This document shows positions 19,275 through 27,315 of a DNA stretch of 64,000 nucleotides, piece by piece. This stretch comes from an uncultured Prevotellaceae bacterium. Its GTDB lineage: Bacteria; Bacteroidota; Bacteroidia; Bacteroidales; Bacteroidaceae. A model generated the notes under the pieces. That model did no database searches, was not told the origin of the DNA, and saw only the letters and a list, made by a program, of their open reading frames with translations. A program made the translations under genes and the position numbers. Within the stretch, counting starts at the first letter, position 1. Each line of letters begins with the position of its first letter. The stretch lies in NCBI GenBank assembly GCA_902785945.1, contig CADAAR010000011.1, positions 1-64,000 on the forward strand, given 5' to 3'.

Positions 19275-19282
19275 CAAAGTTA
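19275..19282 (-). promoter_or_regulatory. Putative promoter -7 box of mutS
   Basis: The minus strand reads TAACTTTG, matching TAnnTTTG, 25 bp upstream of the mutS ATG. Confidence 0.5.
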
Positions 19283-19337
19283 CGAAGATTTTCCGAAATG
19301 GCAAAATGATTGCATCGTTTTTGCATGAAAAATAAAA

Positions 19338-19364
19338 CTCCCTGCAGAACGAATCCACAGGGAG
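19338..19364 (-). terminator. Terminator of the OB-fold protein gene
   Basis: CTCCCTG (19338-19344) and CAGGGAG (19358-19364) form a 7-bp stem. On the minus strand it is followed by a TTTTATTTTT tract, as expected downstream of the gene that ends at 19407. Confidence 0.75.
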
Positions 19365-19406
19365 AGTTTGTTTTATGATTTCCCCAAAAAGGGTAGGGGA
19401 GAATGA

Positions 19407-21317
19407 TTACTTCTGAATCATCTTCTGGCCGTTCTTAATTACAACACCCTTATAGTTAGCGTCGACGCGCTGACCAGCGAGGTTGTAGATAAAGCCATTA
19501 CCAGACTTAACGGTCTTCACAGCCTGAATGCCATCAGCACCTGATGTCACCTCAATCTTATAGATGTGGCAGCCACTGGTGTTCCAAACCACTACGTCGC
19601 AATCCTCGGTGATATCCCAAGTGTTCGTTGCCTTTGCTGTGGGCTTGAACTGCTCACCAATCAGGTTTGCTTCCTCATAGCTGTTCTTATAAAGACCAAT
19701 ACCACGGGCATCTGAAGGCTTGTGAGACTCCATTTCGAAGGTAATCTTTGAACCAGCCTTTACATCAGGGATAGTGAAGCATGGGCACGACTGCTTGCTA
19801 CCACCACCACCAAGCCAGAGGTAAGCAGGACCAGCATAGTCACCCAGCGAAGTAGAAGGATAATTGACAGCGATAGCCAAAGAACGCTTAGCAGCATATT
19901 CTGCATCAAACTTCAGACCCTTCAGCTCCTCAATCACAACTCCGTTTGCTGTTAGAGCACCGTCAGCAGGTGCTGCTTCCAACTGGAGCCAGAAGCAGTT
20001 GTCCTTAGAGGCCTCTGTAGGATCGGCACCAGCCTCAGCGTCGGCCTTCTTCTCTACGTCGCTCCATCCAGAGGTCTTGCTGGCAGCAGCATCAGCCTTC
20101 AGATTAGCAACAGTAGCATCGCTCCACTTTGTGAAATCCCAAACCTGAGCGCCTTCAGCAGCACCTTTCTTGATTTCAATAACCTTCACATTCTTCAACT
20201 CTACCGTTTCCTTATAGGTCGTACGCTCACCTTCTACAGTCAGCTCATCGCCAACCTCGATACCCCAAACATCGATGGAGTTGTTCTTACCTGCATTACC
20301 ATCCTTGTCAAGCGTACCATAAATGTAGAGCTTACCTGTTGCATCCTCGAGGTACCAGTTGCCGTATACGGTATTTGCAATTTCCACGCACTTACCTGTC
20401 ACACGATAAACCGTTCCATCAGTACCTGCCAGAATCTCTGCACAAGTAGCGGTCGTTACCTGAGGCTGAGGATCAGGATCGGGTGTATCACTGCCAGACT
20501 CTACACTGACAAAGTAGGCATTCAACACTTCAATCTTGTCATTATAAGAACCGCGATTACCAATAATGGTCAACTTGTCACCATTCTTAATGCCTTTGGC
20601 TTCGACAAGCTCCTGGAACTTCTTCTTCTCACCACCCTTTTCTGACAGGACGCCATAGACATAAACAGAACCTGTCTCATCCTCAAGGTCGAAGTTACCA
20701 TATTGGTCACCATCATTCAGGTTTTTAACAATACCAGTCAACTGATACCATACGTCGTTGCTCTCAGCAGCAGCATTAAACTCAGCAATTGTCACCTTCT
20801 TTGCTTCGTCTGAAGTCTGAGAACCAGGATTGTCATTGCCACCATCACCATTGATGACAATCTTGTTAATCTGGGTATTCTTGCTGCACTTAAAGACAAC
20901 CTCGTCAGCCTCACCAGTCCAAATGTTTTCCTCAAGTTTACCTGTCTCTGTAGTGAAGTTGAAATTGCCTGCTTTATGAGTAAATTCAATCTTCTTAATA
21001 CCCTTACCAGTAATAGTGAGGGAACCGGAATACAAGCGCAGACGGGGAGCACTACTCCAAATACGATTGGCATTTTTCACACCCTCGTCAGCAGCAGATA
21101 CTGTTACTGTAAAACCATTAATCGCTGTAGATGTTGTAGCTTCCTTAAAGTCACCATCTCCAACATAAGTTTCATTAGAACCAGACGAAGTACCAGCAAG
21201 AGTAGGGAACAACGTAGCATAATCATTGTCAAAGTCAAATGTAGTACCCTGACCAAAGGCGTTTCCCATCAACATTGCCATCAAGGCCACGAAAGAATTG
21301 CGTAAAATTTTATTCAT
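19407..21317 (-). CDS. Secreted protein with two OB-fold-like domains and a C-terminal tag
   Basis: Unassigned 636-aa exported protein. The signal peptide ends MLMGNAFG. Two similar domains lie at about residues 165-270 and 285-390; each has the pattern Y-x-[VL]-T-G-x-[CV] then W/F-x-L-E-D-x-T-G-x-[LV]-Y-[VI]-Y-G (LEDETGSVYVYG and LEDATGKLYIYG), which looks like an OB-fold repeat. The protein ends YNLAGQRV...KGVVIKNGQK, a tail shared in type with the CotH protein at 34816-36240. The ATG at 21317 is preferred to the TTG two codons upstream. Substrate unknown. Confidence 0.7.
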   Translation of the reverse strand: MNKILRNSFVALMAMLMGNAFGQGTTFDFDNDYATLFPTLAGTSSGSNETYVGDGDFKEATTSTAINGFTVTVSAADEGVKNANRIWSSAPRLRLYSGSLTITGKGIKKIEFTHKAGNFNFTTETGKLEENIWTGEADEVVFKCSKNTQINKIVINGDGGNDNPGSQTSDEAKKVTIAEFNAAAESNDVWYQLTGIVKNLNDGDQYGNFDLEDETGSVYVYGVLSEKGGEKKKFQELVEAKGIKNGDKLTIIGNRGSYNDKIEVLNAYFVSVESGSDTPDPDPQPQVTTATCAEILAGTDGTVYRVTGKCVEIANTVYGNWYLEDATGKLYIYGTLDKDGNAGKNNSIDVWGIEVGDELTVEGERTTYKETVELKNVKVIEIKKGAAEGAQVWDFTKWSDATVANLKADAAASKTSGWSDVEKKADAEAGADPTEASKDNCFWLQLEAAPADGALTANGVVIEELKGLKFDAEYAAKRSLAIAVNYPSTSLGDYAGPAYLWLGGGGSKQSCPCFTIPDVKAGSKITFEMESHKPSDARGIGLYKNSYEEANLIGEQFKPTAKATNTWDITEDCDVVVWNTSGCHIYKIEVTSGADGIQAVKTVKSGNGFIYNLAGQRVDANYKGVVIKNGQKMIQK

Positions 21318-21364
21318 AAGCAATATTTATTAAAGTTACTAATGTTAGGATAATCAACTGAAAA

Positions 21365-21397
21365 ACAGCCCGCCTCGTCAAAATGTAGGCGGGCTGT
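21365..21397 (-). terminator. Terminator of the FucI-like isomerase gene
   Basis: ACAGCCCGCCT (21365-21375) and AGGCGGGCTGT (21387-21397) form a perfect 11-bp GC-rich stem, 20 bp downstream of the isomerase stop codon on the minus strand. On that strand it is followed by a short T run. Confidence 0.85.
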
Positions 21398-21416
21398 CTG
21401 TCCAGGTTCGTATGAT

Positions 21417-22913
21417 TTATGCGAACGGATTCTCTGTTGGATAGTAGTCACCCTTCGGGAAGTTGTAGTCGATTTCCTCAACGGGGATACCCATATACTT
21501 CAGCACCTCCCAGAGATACTTACCAGCGTGCTCGAACATCACAGCTGCGTGGTGCGGATAGTGCTTCTCGATGAGGACGTGACGATAGAAGCGGCTCATG
21601 TTCTTGATACCGAAGATACCGATAGAACCGAACGAACGAGTAGCCACAGGAATAATCTCACCCTGAGCGATGTAAGCGCGCAGCTTAGTGTCAGCTGTAG
21701 ACTGCAGACGATAGACGGTTGCCAAGCCTGGCTTCAGGTCACCCTCGAGAGTACCGTTTGTTACCTCTACAGGCAGAGCGCGGGCCATAATGCGCTGGAA
21801 GCACATCTGGCAGTTGCAAACCTTAGAAGAAGCAGTATTACCACAGTGGAAGCCCATGAAGATCTCCTTCTCTGTGTAGCTGTCGCAAGCGAACTTCTTG
21901 CCCTTGATGCTCTCTTCGAACATATCGGTAGGAACAGAGTTGTTGATATCGAGCAGTGTCACAGCATCCTGAGTGATGCAGGTTCCGATGTACTCAGACA
22001 GAGCGCCATAGATATCCACCTCGCAAGCTACGGGAATACCACGACCCGTCAGACGGCTGTTCACATAGCAGGGAACAAAGCCGAACATGGTCTGGAATGC
22101 AGGCCAGCACTTGTTGGCCATTGCCACGAACTGACGTGAGCCCTTATGACCTTCGATCCAATCTGTCAATGTCAGCTCATACTGAGCGAGCTTAGGCAGA
22201 ACAGAAGGAATCTTGTTACCAGTGCCGAGCTCAGCAGCCATATCCTTCACCACATCGTCGATACGTGGGTCGCCCTGATGCTTCTGGAAAGCCTCGAGCA
22301 GGTCAAGCTCTGAGTTCTCCTCAATCTCCACGTCGAGGTCATAGAGGGCACGGATAGGAGCGTTACAAGCCAGGAAGTTGTTAGGACGAGGACCGAAGCT
22401 GATGATCTTCAGGTTCTGCAGACCTACGATAGCACGAGCGATGGGCAGGAACTCATGGATCATTTCAGCGCACTGGGCAGCGTCACCTACAGGCTCCTCA
22501 GGGATATAAGCGCGAGTCTTGCGCAGGCTCAGAGCCTGGCTGGCATTCAGCATGCCGCAGTAAGCATCGCCACGACCGTCAATCAGGTCCTTCTGAGTCT
22601 CCTCAGCAGCAGCGATAAACATCGATGGGCCCTTGAACCAGTCAGCAATCATGGTCTCAGAGATTTCAGGACCGAAGTTGCCCAGGTAAACGCAGAGAGC
22701 GTTACAGCCGGCCTTCTGAACGTCCTCGAGAGCCTGCTGAGCGTGAATCTCACTCTCAACGATGCAGATAGGACACTCGTAAATGCCTTCCTTACCAAAC
22801 TTCTTTTCATACTCAGCAATCACAGCCTTACGACGGTTAACTGCCAGTGACTCAGGGAAACAGTCGCGGCTAACAGCCACGATACCGATCTTAATTACAG
22901 GTACATTCTTCAT
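21417..22913 (-). CDS. L-fucose/L-arabinose isomerase-family protein
   Basis: 498-aa protein of the FucI/AraA fold, which interconverts aldoses and ketoses using a divalent metal. Family-like features are the N-terminal IGIVAVSRDCFPESL block, the VYLGNFGPE segment and a C-terminal region with His residues (MGFHCGNTASSKVC, near 350). True FucI proteins are longer (near 590 aa), so the sugar substrate should not be assumed. It is a single gene with its own promoter box (minus strand TATCTTTG at 22958-22965) and terminator. Confidence 0.75.
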   Translation of the reverse strand: MKNVPVIKIGIVAVSRDCFPESLAVNRRKAVIAEYEKKFGKEGIYECPICIVESEIHAQQALEDVQKAGCNALCVYLGNFGPEISETMIADWFKGPSMFIAAAEETQKDLIDGRGDAYCGMLNASQALSLRKTRAYIPEEPVGDAAQCAEMIHEFLPIARAIVGLQNLKIISFGPRPNNFLACNAPIRALYDLDVEIEENSELDLLEAFQKHQGDPRIDDVVKDMAAELGTGNKIPSVLPKLAQYELTLTDWIEGHKGSRQFVAMANKCWPAFQTMFGFVPCYVNSRLTGRGIPVACEVDIYGALSEYIGTCITQDAVTLLDINNSVPTDMFEESIKGKKFACDSYTEKEIFMGFHCGNTASSKVCNCQMCFQRIMARALPVEVTNGTLEGDLKPGLATVYRLQSTADTKLRAYIAQGEIIPVATRSFGSIGIFGIKNMSRFYRHVLIEKHYPHHAAVMFEHAGKYLWEVLKYMGIPVEEIDYNFPKGDYYPTENPFA

Positions 22914-22957
22914 TTTGTAATTGAATTATTTGTTAGTAATGAATAAATTTCAAGCCA

Positions 22958-22965
22958 CAAAGATA
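22958..22965 (-). promoter_or_regulatory. Putative promoter -7 box of the FucI-like gene
   Basis: The minus strand reads TATCTTTG, matching TAnnTTTG, 44 bp upstream of the ATG at 22913. Confidence 0.6.
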
Positions 22966-23048
22966 CGACTTTCTTTGCAAACCACCAAATTCTTTAGGAA
23001 AAATAACATTTATTATCCATAAACCTTGTTTATTTCAGAAATAATCCT

Positions 23049-23056
23049 TATCTTTG
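23049..23056 (+). promoter_or_regulatory. Putative promoter -7 box of the MNT/HEPN pair
   Basis: TATCTTTG is 23 bp before the chosen ATG at 23080. It rules out the longer frame, which would start upstream of the promoter. Confidence 0.6.
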
Positions 23057-23079
23057 CCCACAGATTGCAAATTACATTT

Positions 23080-23373
23080 ATGTTAGATAAAGCACAGACG
23101 ATAGAAAAATTAAGGTCCACCCGTGAGTACTTAAGTGAGCACTACGGAGTGAGTTCTATGCTTCTTTTTGGTTCCGTTGCCAGAAACGAACAAAAGGAAG
23201 GTAGCGATGTTGACGTGTGTGTGGAAATGAAACCCAACCTATTTAAACAGGCTGGTGTAAAAGTCTATCTCCAAGAGTTATTAGGTTGTTCCGTAGATGT
23301 AGTGCGCATGAGGGACAACATGAACCAATTGTTTAAACAGCAAATACAAAAGTATGGAGTTCGAGTCTACTGA
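23080..23373 (+). CDS. MNT-type minimal nucleotidyltransferase (antitoxin-like)
   Basis: 97-aa minimal nucleotidyltransferase. The active-site pattern GSVARNEQKEGSDVDV (GS-x10-DxD, about residues 30-45) is intact. In MNT/HEPN modules this partner modifies and neutralises the HEPN toxin. The downstream gene overlaps it by 20 bp and contains HEPN-like sequence, which supports the pairing. The ATG at 23080 follows the promoter box. Confidence 0.82.
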   Translation: MLDKAQTIEKLRSTREYLSEHYGVSSMLLFGSVARNEQKEGSDVDVCVEMKPNLFKQAGVKVYLQELLGCSVDVVRMRDNMNQLFKQQIQKYGVRVY

Positions 23374-23662
23374 TAATATAGCAATGGTCTATGAGACCCT
23401 CAAGAATATTGATATTGCTATTACAAGATTGCAAGAACGATCAATTGAAATTCATTCTGTAAACGACTATCTGATGTCACCTACGGGAATGGAGAAACTC
23501 GATAGGAAATACGGGCGCTTCTTTTCTCGTATGATCCAACTGAGAATGAAAGCAGACTACAATAGCGTAGCCGAAGTCACAGAAGCCGAAGTTTTAGAAA
23601 TGGCACCACTCTCTACAAACTTCATTACAAGCGTTGAGGCTTTGCTCCCTACTGAAACCTAA
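23354..23662 (+). CDS. HEPN-like partner, apparent hybrid of two HEPN families
   Basis: 102-aa protein. The N-terminal half (about residues 15-50) resembles HepT-type proteins, including NDYLMSPTGMEKLD. From about residue 51 on it resembles the C-terminal part of the UPF0332-type HEPN family (GRFFSRMIQLRMKADY...). The central part of a normal HepT, with the catalytic RNxxxHxY motif, is missing. It therefore looks like a fusion across a deletion between two neighbouring modules and is probably not an active RNase. An RSIEIH string is present but not at the expected place. Family similarity is judged by eye. Confidence 0.5.
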   Translation: MEFESTDNIAMVYETLKNIDIAITRLQERSIEIHSVNDYLMSPTGMEKLDRKYGRFFSRMIQLRMKADYNSVAEVTEAEVLEMAPLSTNFITSVEALLPTET

Positions 23663-23671
23663 ACTGAGATT

Positions 23672-24211
23672 ATGTATAAGACGGAAGGATATTGGAAGGT
23701 TTTCATATTATTGTTATCAACACATCTTATCGAATCTTGTTGTACTCCTCCGCGTTTCGTGGATAAAAATTGCATTAGCTACGAATGCAATTCCCCTGCC
23801 ATAACTGATACAGACTTTGAATTGGCATCCCTCGAACCTACTAAGAGAATGGATTTTTTCCAGTTGTTCTTTACAGACACCACTGCCCATATCGATGTTA
23901 GTAAATGGAAAGTCCTTAATGGAGATAAACCTTGCAAGATACGTCGTCTGGAAATGGTCGAACGCAATGACTTTAGGAAAATAAAGGATCGGAAAGTCTA
24001 TGGAAAAAAGCTTTTGCTGTTATCTTTTAAAAGCAAGGTAGAAGCAGGAGATACCATTAGAATCATCGAAGGGGATTTCCCTGGGGAAGGTAACAATCTG
24101 GTCGTTTCAATTAAAATACCTGAAAGGATGAATCCTGGTGGATTTTTTAGAGAAGGCTCCCCAATCGGCCAGATGCTACCAAAAATACGGAAGAAAGGAA
24201 ATAAGAATTAA
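23672..24211 (+). CDS. Hypothetical lipoprotein
   Basis: Unrecognised 179-aa protein with a lipoprotein-type leader (hydrophobic residues 9-18 then LIESC, Cys about 23). The rest is polar with alternating beta-like segments (about 95-160). It begins 9 bp after the HEPN-like gene and ends 2 bp before another lipoprotein gene, so the two are likely cotranscribed. The base composition is more AT-rich than in the housekeeping genes. Confidence 0.6.
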   Translation: MYKTEGYWKVFILLLSTHLIESCCTPPRFVDKNCISYECNSPAITDTDFELASLEPTKRMDFFQLFFTDTTAHIDVSKWKVLNGDKPCKIRRLEMVERNDFRKIKDRKVYGKKLLLLSFKSKVEAGDTIRIIEGDFPGEGNNLVVSIKIPERMNPGGFFREGSPIGQMLPKIRKKGNKN

Positions 24212-24213
24212 TA

Positions 24214-25080
24214 ATGAATATCCATAAAATTATCATCTTGATTTTCGTCATTGCCATTTTGCCTTGCTGTACAAATAGGGAACAGCAAAGCAAGTCGCAG
24301 GAAGATGACAAGGAGGTGATTGGCGATTTCTCCTCAGACCAGCTCGTTGGAACCTGTTGGCTACGGGAAAGGAATGCCAAGAATACAAAGACATGGATGA
24401 GGTTTTATCGGTCAACGATCTTTTATGATGACATTATAGATAGCGAGATCATTGAAGAAAAGTCTGGCAATCGTATCTCAAAATCCTGCTACAAGATGGA
24501 TTATTATCTTTCTGTTAATATGGCAGTAAGATTTGATAAATCCAAGGTTGGCAAAAGGACTTCCGGCCGGTATCTCGTAGAAAAAAGACCGACTGGCGAA
24601 ACCCGATGCGTGGAAATATATATGCTTACTCCAACCAGACTTTACCTTGTGGACAATCGTGACACAACAGTTCTTCGTCGGGTTGATCCTTATCCAGCTC
24701 TCATCACTTCTGATGATTTGAAAGGAGACGCGTGGCAGGAACAAGATCTGCCTTCAGGGATAAGAAGAACTTATACTTTTCTTGACAGCATAATGATAGA
24801 TTCTGCTTTCAACGACAATAGCAGCAAAGTCAGTGTGTCGACTGTCAGATATTATCTTGAGGACACTATACCTCCGTTTTTCGACTCATCTTATGTCGGG
24901 AAGAAAGTCCAAGGCAGATATATCGTCATGAACAGAAATGGAAAGTTGGATGTTTCTATGATTAACGATGTTGACAGGGCGAATCTTTTACTCAAGGATA
25001 GTACCATACGTAAATATATCCGACGAAAACCAGACGGTCGTTTACCTATGAAGAAAAGAGCAATTATGATTTATAAGTAA
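24214..25080 (+). CDS. Hypothetical lipoprotein with an internal repeat
   Basis: Unrecognised 288-aa protein. The leader MNIHKIIILIFVIAILPCC carries the lipobox. Two segments resemble each other: around residues 108-150 (VGKRTSGRYLVEKRPTG, then a beta-rich stretch ending LRRVDP) and around 228-275 (VGKKVQGRYIVMNRNGK, then a stretch ending IRRKP). This points to a duplicated beta-barrel-like or lipocalin-like unit. It follows the preceding lipoprotein by 2 bp. Confidence 0.6.
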   Translation: MNIHKIIILIFVIAILPCCTNREQQSKSQEDDKEVIGDFSSDQLVGTCWLRERNAKNTKTWMRFYRSTIFYDDIIDSEIIEEKSGNRISKSCYKMDYYLSVNMAVRFDKSKVGKRTSGRYLVEKRPTGETRCVEIYMLTPTRLYLVDNRDTTVLRRVDPYPALITSDDLKGDAWQEQDLPSGIRRTYTFLDSIMIDSAFNDNSSKVSVSTVRYYLEDTIPPFFDSSYVGKKVQGRYIVMNRNGKLDVSMINDVDRANLLLKDSTIRKYIRRKPDGRLPMKKRAIMIYK

Positions 25081-25418
25081 GTTGCAACGCAACAACTGCA
25101 TGGAAAGAAACAAAGGCAAGTGTACGTTATTTTCAAAGAGCATTTTTAAGAATCTCTTCTGAGGCCATACTAGGCAGTTTTTGCGGCTTAGGCAGACAAC
25201 AAAAATTTCATAGGCAGGAAACGAGTGTTTCATAGGGAGGCACGAAAACATGTATTATTCAGGCGTCATTTCAAGAGACGCGATTTTGTAATAAAAAACG
25301 AGAATACTGCAATCCCATAGTAAGAATACTGCTATCTCATAGCGAGGATAGTTCAATCCATAAAAGAGCATTATTCTCAGTTAAAATAAGGGAGAAACGG
25401 GGAAACGGGGAATTATAA
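25081..25418. repeat. Gene-free spacer with recurrent intergenic motifs
   Basis: I see no gene. GAGAATACTGCAATCCCATA (about 25300) is followed by the related AAGAATACTGCTATCTCATA and GCGAGGATAGTTCAATCC. These are three imperfect tandem units of a motif also found at 6280-6317 and 52042-52079. Around 25170-25235 there are several TAGGCAG/TAGGGAGG words like those at 6530-6575 and 51755-51825. The last about 40 bp are purine-rich (GGGAGAAACGGGGAAACGGG). Confidence 0.5.
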
Positions 25419-25420
25419 CG

Positions 25421-26308
25421 TTAATAAGCGACCTTGAAGTACTTGAGCAAGTCCTTATATTGATCTTGGGCTGTAAGGCAAGTATCAGTCAGATAGCCGT
25501 TAATATGCCCCCATTCTCTGAGGCCACGATAATAGAACATTTTCAGCTCGTCTGTAATGATGAAGGGAACAATATCATTTGCAAGACATTCTTTAAACAT
25601 CAGCAAGCGTCCAACCCTTCCATTACCATCTTGGAAAGGATGAATCTGCTCAAAGCGGACATGAAAGTCGAGAATATCTTCGAGTGATTTCTGGCGATTG
25701 TGGTTATAATTCACCAGCAAAGTCTTCATTCGCTTATGCACCTCCTCTGGAGGACAAGTTTCTTGACCTCCCACTTCATTTGGCAAACACTTATAGTTAC
25801 CTACTACAAACCAATCCTTGCGACTATCCGATGTACCTGTCTTCAGCAGCAAATGGATATGTTTGATAAAAGTCTCCGTCAGTCGCTCTTCAGTGTGGTC
25901 GATGATAAAGTCAATACAGCGAAAGTGATTAATGGTCTCTACGATATCATCCACATTGATAGCACTATCCGTTATACCAATCGTATTCGTCTCAAAAATG
26001 TATCGCGTCTGATCGTGAGTCAATTTACTGCCCTCGATATGGTTAGAGTTATAGGTCAGATCGATTTGAGTACGATGATAAATGCTGCCCTTCAACTTTG
26101 ATGCCTTCTGTTCTCTCAAGGCTGTCAGTAGAGGAGAAATCTTTTCCTTTGATGTCACTCTTTTGGGCAAAACGGCATCAGCAGGAATGTTCCAAGTCTT
26201 TCCTGTCAGGAATGCTCCCTCTATCTTTCCCTGAGCACAATAGTTACGAGCCGTGCGCTCAGAAATGCCATATTTCTCTGCAAACTGAATAACTGATATA
26301 TACGCCAT
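25421..26308 (-). CDS. Fic-domain AMP transferase with N-terminal HTH and inhibitory helix
   Basis: Fic enzymes transfer AMP or a related group to target proteins. The catalytic motif HPFQDGNGRVGR is complete. An inhibitory motif of type S-x-x-x-E-G (SNHIEG, near residue 93) lies N-terminal to it, so the enzyme is self-inhibited (class II arrangement). The first about 55 residues look like a DNA-binding helix-turn-helix (FAEKYGISERTARNYCAQGKI). The ATG at 26308 gives 295 aa; the frame opens six codons earlier at a TTG. Two palindromes around its promoter suggest autoregulation. Confidence 0.88.
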   Translation of the reverse strand: MAYISVIQFAEKYGISERTARNYCAQGKIEGAFLTGKTWNIPADAVLPKRVTSKEKISPLLTALREQKASKLKGSIYHRTQIDLTYNSNHIEGSKLTHDQTRYIFETNTIGITDSAINVDDIVETINHFRCIDFIIDHTEERLTETFIKHIHLLLKTGTSDSRKDWFVVGNYKCLPNEVGGQETCPPEEVHKRMKTLLVNYNHNRQKSLEDILDFHVRFEQIHPFQDGNGRVGRLLMFKECLANDIVPFIITDELKMFYYRGLREWGHINGYLTDTCLTAQDQYKDLLKYFKVAY

Positions 26309-26318
26309 ATTTCTATCT

Positions 26319-26340
26319 ATCGGCAAGTTTTAGTGCCGAT
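26319..26340. promoter_or_regulatory. Palindrome 1 upstream of the fic gene (candidate operator)
   Basis: ATCGGCA (26319-26325) and TGCCGAT (26334-26340) form a perfect 7-bp inverted repeat with an 8-bp spacer. It lies between the -7 box and the start codon, where a bound protein would block transcription. Confidence 0.65.
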
Positions 26341-26348
26341 TTCTGCTG

Positions 26349-26356
26349 CAAAGATA
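26349..26356 (-). promoter_or_regulatory. Putative promoter -7 box of the fic gene
   Basis: The minus strand reads TATCTTTG (TAnnTTTG), 41 bp upstream of the ATG. A CTTG at the -33 position falls inside palindrome 2. Confidence 0.65.
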
Positions 26357-26363
26357 CAAAATT

Positions 26364-26379
26364 TTGCCGATACCGGCAA
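26364..26379. promoter_or_regulatory. Palindrome 2 upstream of the fic gene (candidate operator)
   Basis: TTGCCG (26364-26369), ATAC, CGGCAA (26374-26379) form a perfect inverted repeat made of the same TTGCCG/CGGCAA half-site as palindrome 1. It overlaps the expected -33 region. Confidence 0.65.
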
Positions 26380-26421
26380 GAAAAAGAAAAACTATTTACT
26401 ATTTTTCTAGTAGGTAAGTAA

Positions 26422-27303
26422 CTATAACTTCGGCAAAGAAAAGACGAATCTTGAGCCTGAATGATAGGTAGTATCAAGCACGATATCTCCACCTAGACGA
26501 CGGGCGATGCTGCGAGCTACAGTTAGACCAATGCCTGTGCCTTCGTAGAACTCATCAAGCTGAACGAACTCTTCGAAAATATGTTCTGACTCCTCTGACG
26601 GAACACCAATACCATTATCCTCCACAGCATATTCCACCTTATCATCGACAACCGACAAACGAAGCACGATCTTCAGAGGTCTCTCTTTTGAAGCGAACTT
26701 ACGCGCATTGTCCAGTATCAGCGTCAGAGCCCGCACAGCAGAACGCAAATTTGTCTGCAAGTTAACTGCCTCTGCATCAGGCGAAAGCTGAAAGTCGAAA
26801 TCGAAGCCTTGTGGATTAGAGAAACCAATTGTGTCGATTGCCTCAGCAGCAACCTGAAGTGCTGGTACAACATTGTTTCGCTCTATGACAGCACAACTGC
26901 TGGCATCGCTGAGTTCCAGCATCTTGTTGACAAGACGAGTAATACGTTCGGTATTCTCCACGATATCTTTATTTATCTTATCCAACTCCTCTTTATCCAA
27001 CTCGATATCAGGCGATGTGATAAGCTGCGTAAAACCACTGAGGATATTCAACGGAGTACGTATCTCGTGGGATATCTGCTGGATAAAGTTTGTCTTCATT
27101 TTCGACGACTCCTCAGCACGAGCATTCGCCTTTATCAGTTCCTGGTTTGCCTCCAACAATTCATTATTGCTCATCTCCAGAACATTATAACTCGTTTCAA
27201 GCATCGCATTGGTTCTTTTCAATCGTCTGCGGGAAAGAAACAAGAATACTGCTAATATCAAGACGAGCGCCAATAGGAATAACAGATAGTAAAAATGTAA
27301 CAT
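26422..27303 (-). CDS. Membrane-anchored sensor histidine kinase without a sensor domain
   Basis: 293-aa histidine kinase. One transmembrane helix (residues 4-23) is followed by a coiled coil (about 28-68), a HisKA domain with the phospho-acceptor in ISHEIRTPLN (His about 79) and an HATPase domain with the N box (LILDNARKFAS), DNGIGVP and GTGIGLTVAR. No periplasmic or PAS sensor domain is present, and no response regulator is adjacent. It may be a shortened form of the TPR-kinases common in Bacteroidetes. It follows the phytase-like gene by 12 bp. Confidence 0.87.
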   Translation of the reverse strand: MLHFYYLLFLLALVLILAVFLFLSRRRLKRTNAMLETSYNVLEMSNNELLEANQELIKANARAEESSKMKTNFIQQISHEIRTPLNILSGFTQLITSPDIELDKEELDKINKDIVENTERITRLVNKMLELSDASSCAVIERNNVVPALQVAAEAIDTIGFSNPQGFDFDFQLSPDAEAVNLQTNLRSAVRALTLILDNARKFASKERPLKIVLRLSVVDDKVEYAVEDNGIGVPSEESEHIFEEFVQLDEFYEGTGIGLTVARSIARRLGGDIVLDTTYHSGSRFVFSLPKL

Positions 27304-27315
27304 CTTCTCGTAGAT

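Noticed and set aside
23354..23662. RSIEIH in the HEPN-like protein as a catalytic RX4H motif
   Set aside because: It precedes the NDYLMSPTGMEKLD block, while the HepT catalytic motif lies well after it. I treat the match as chance.
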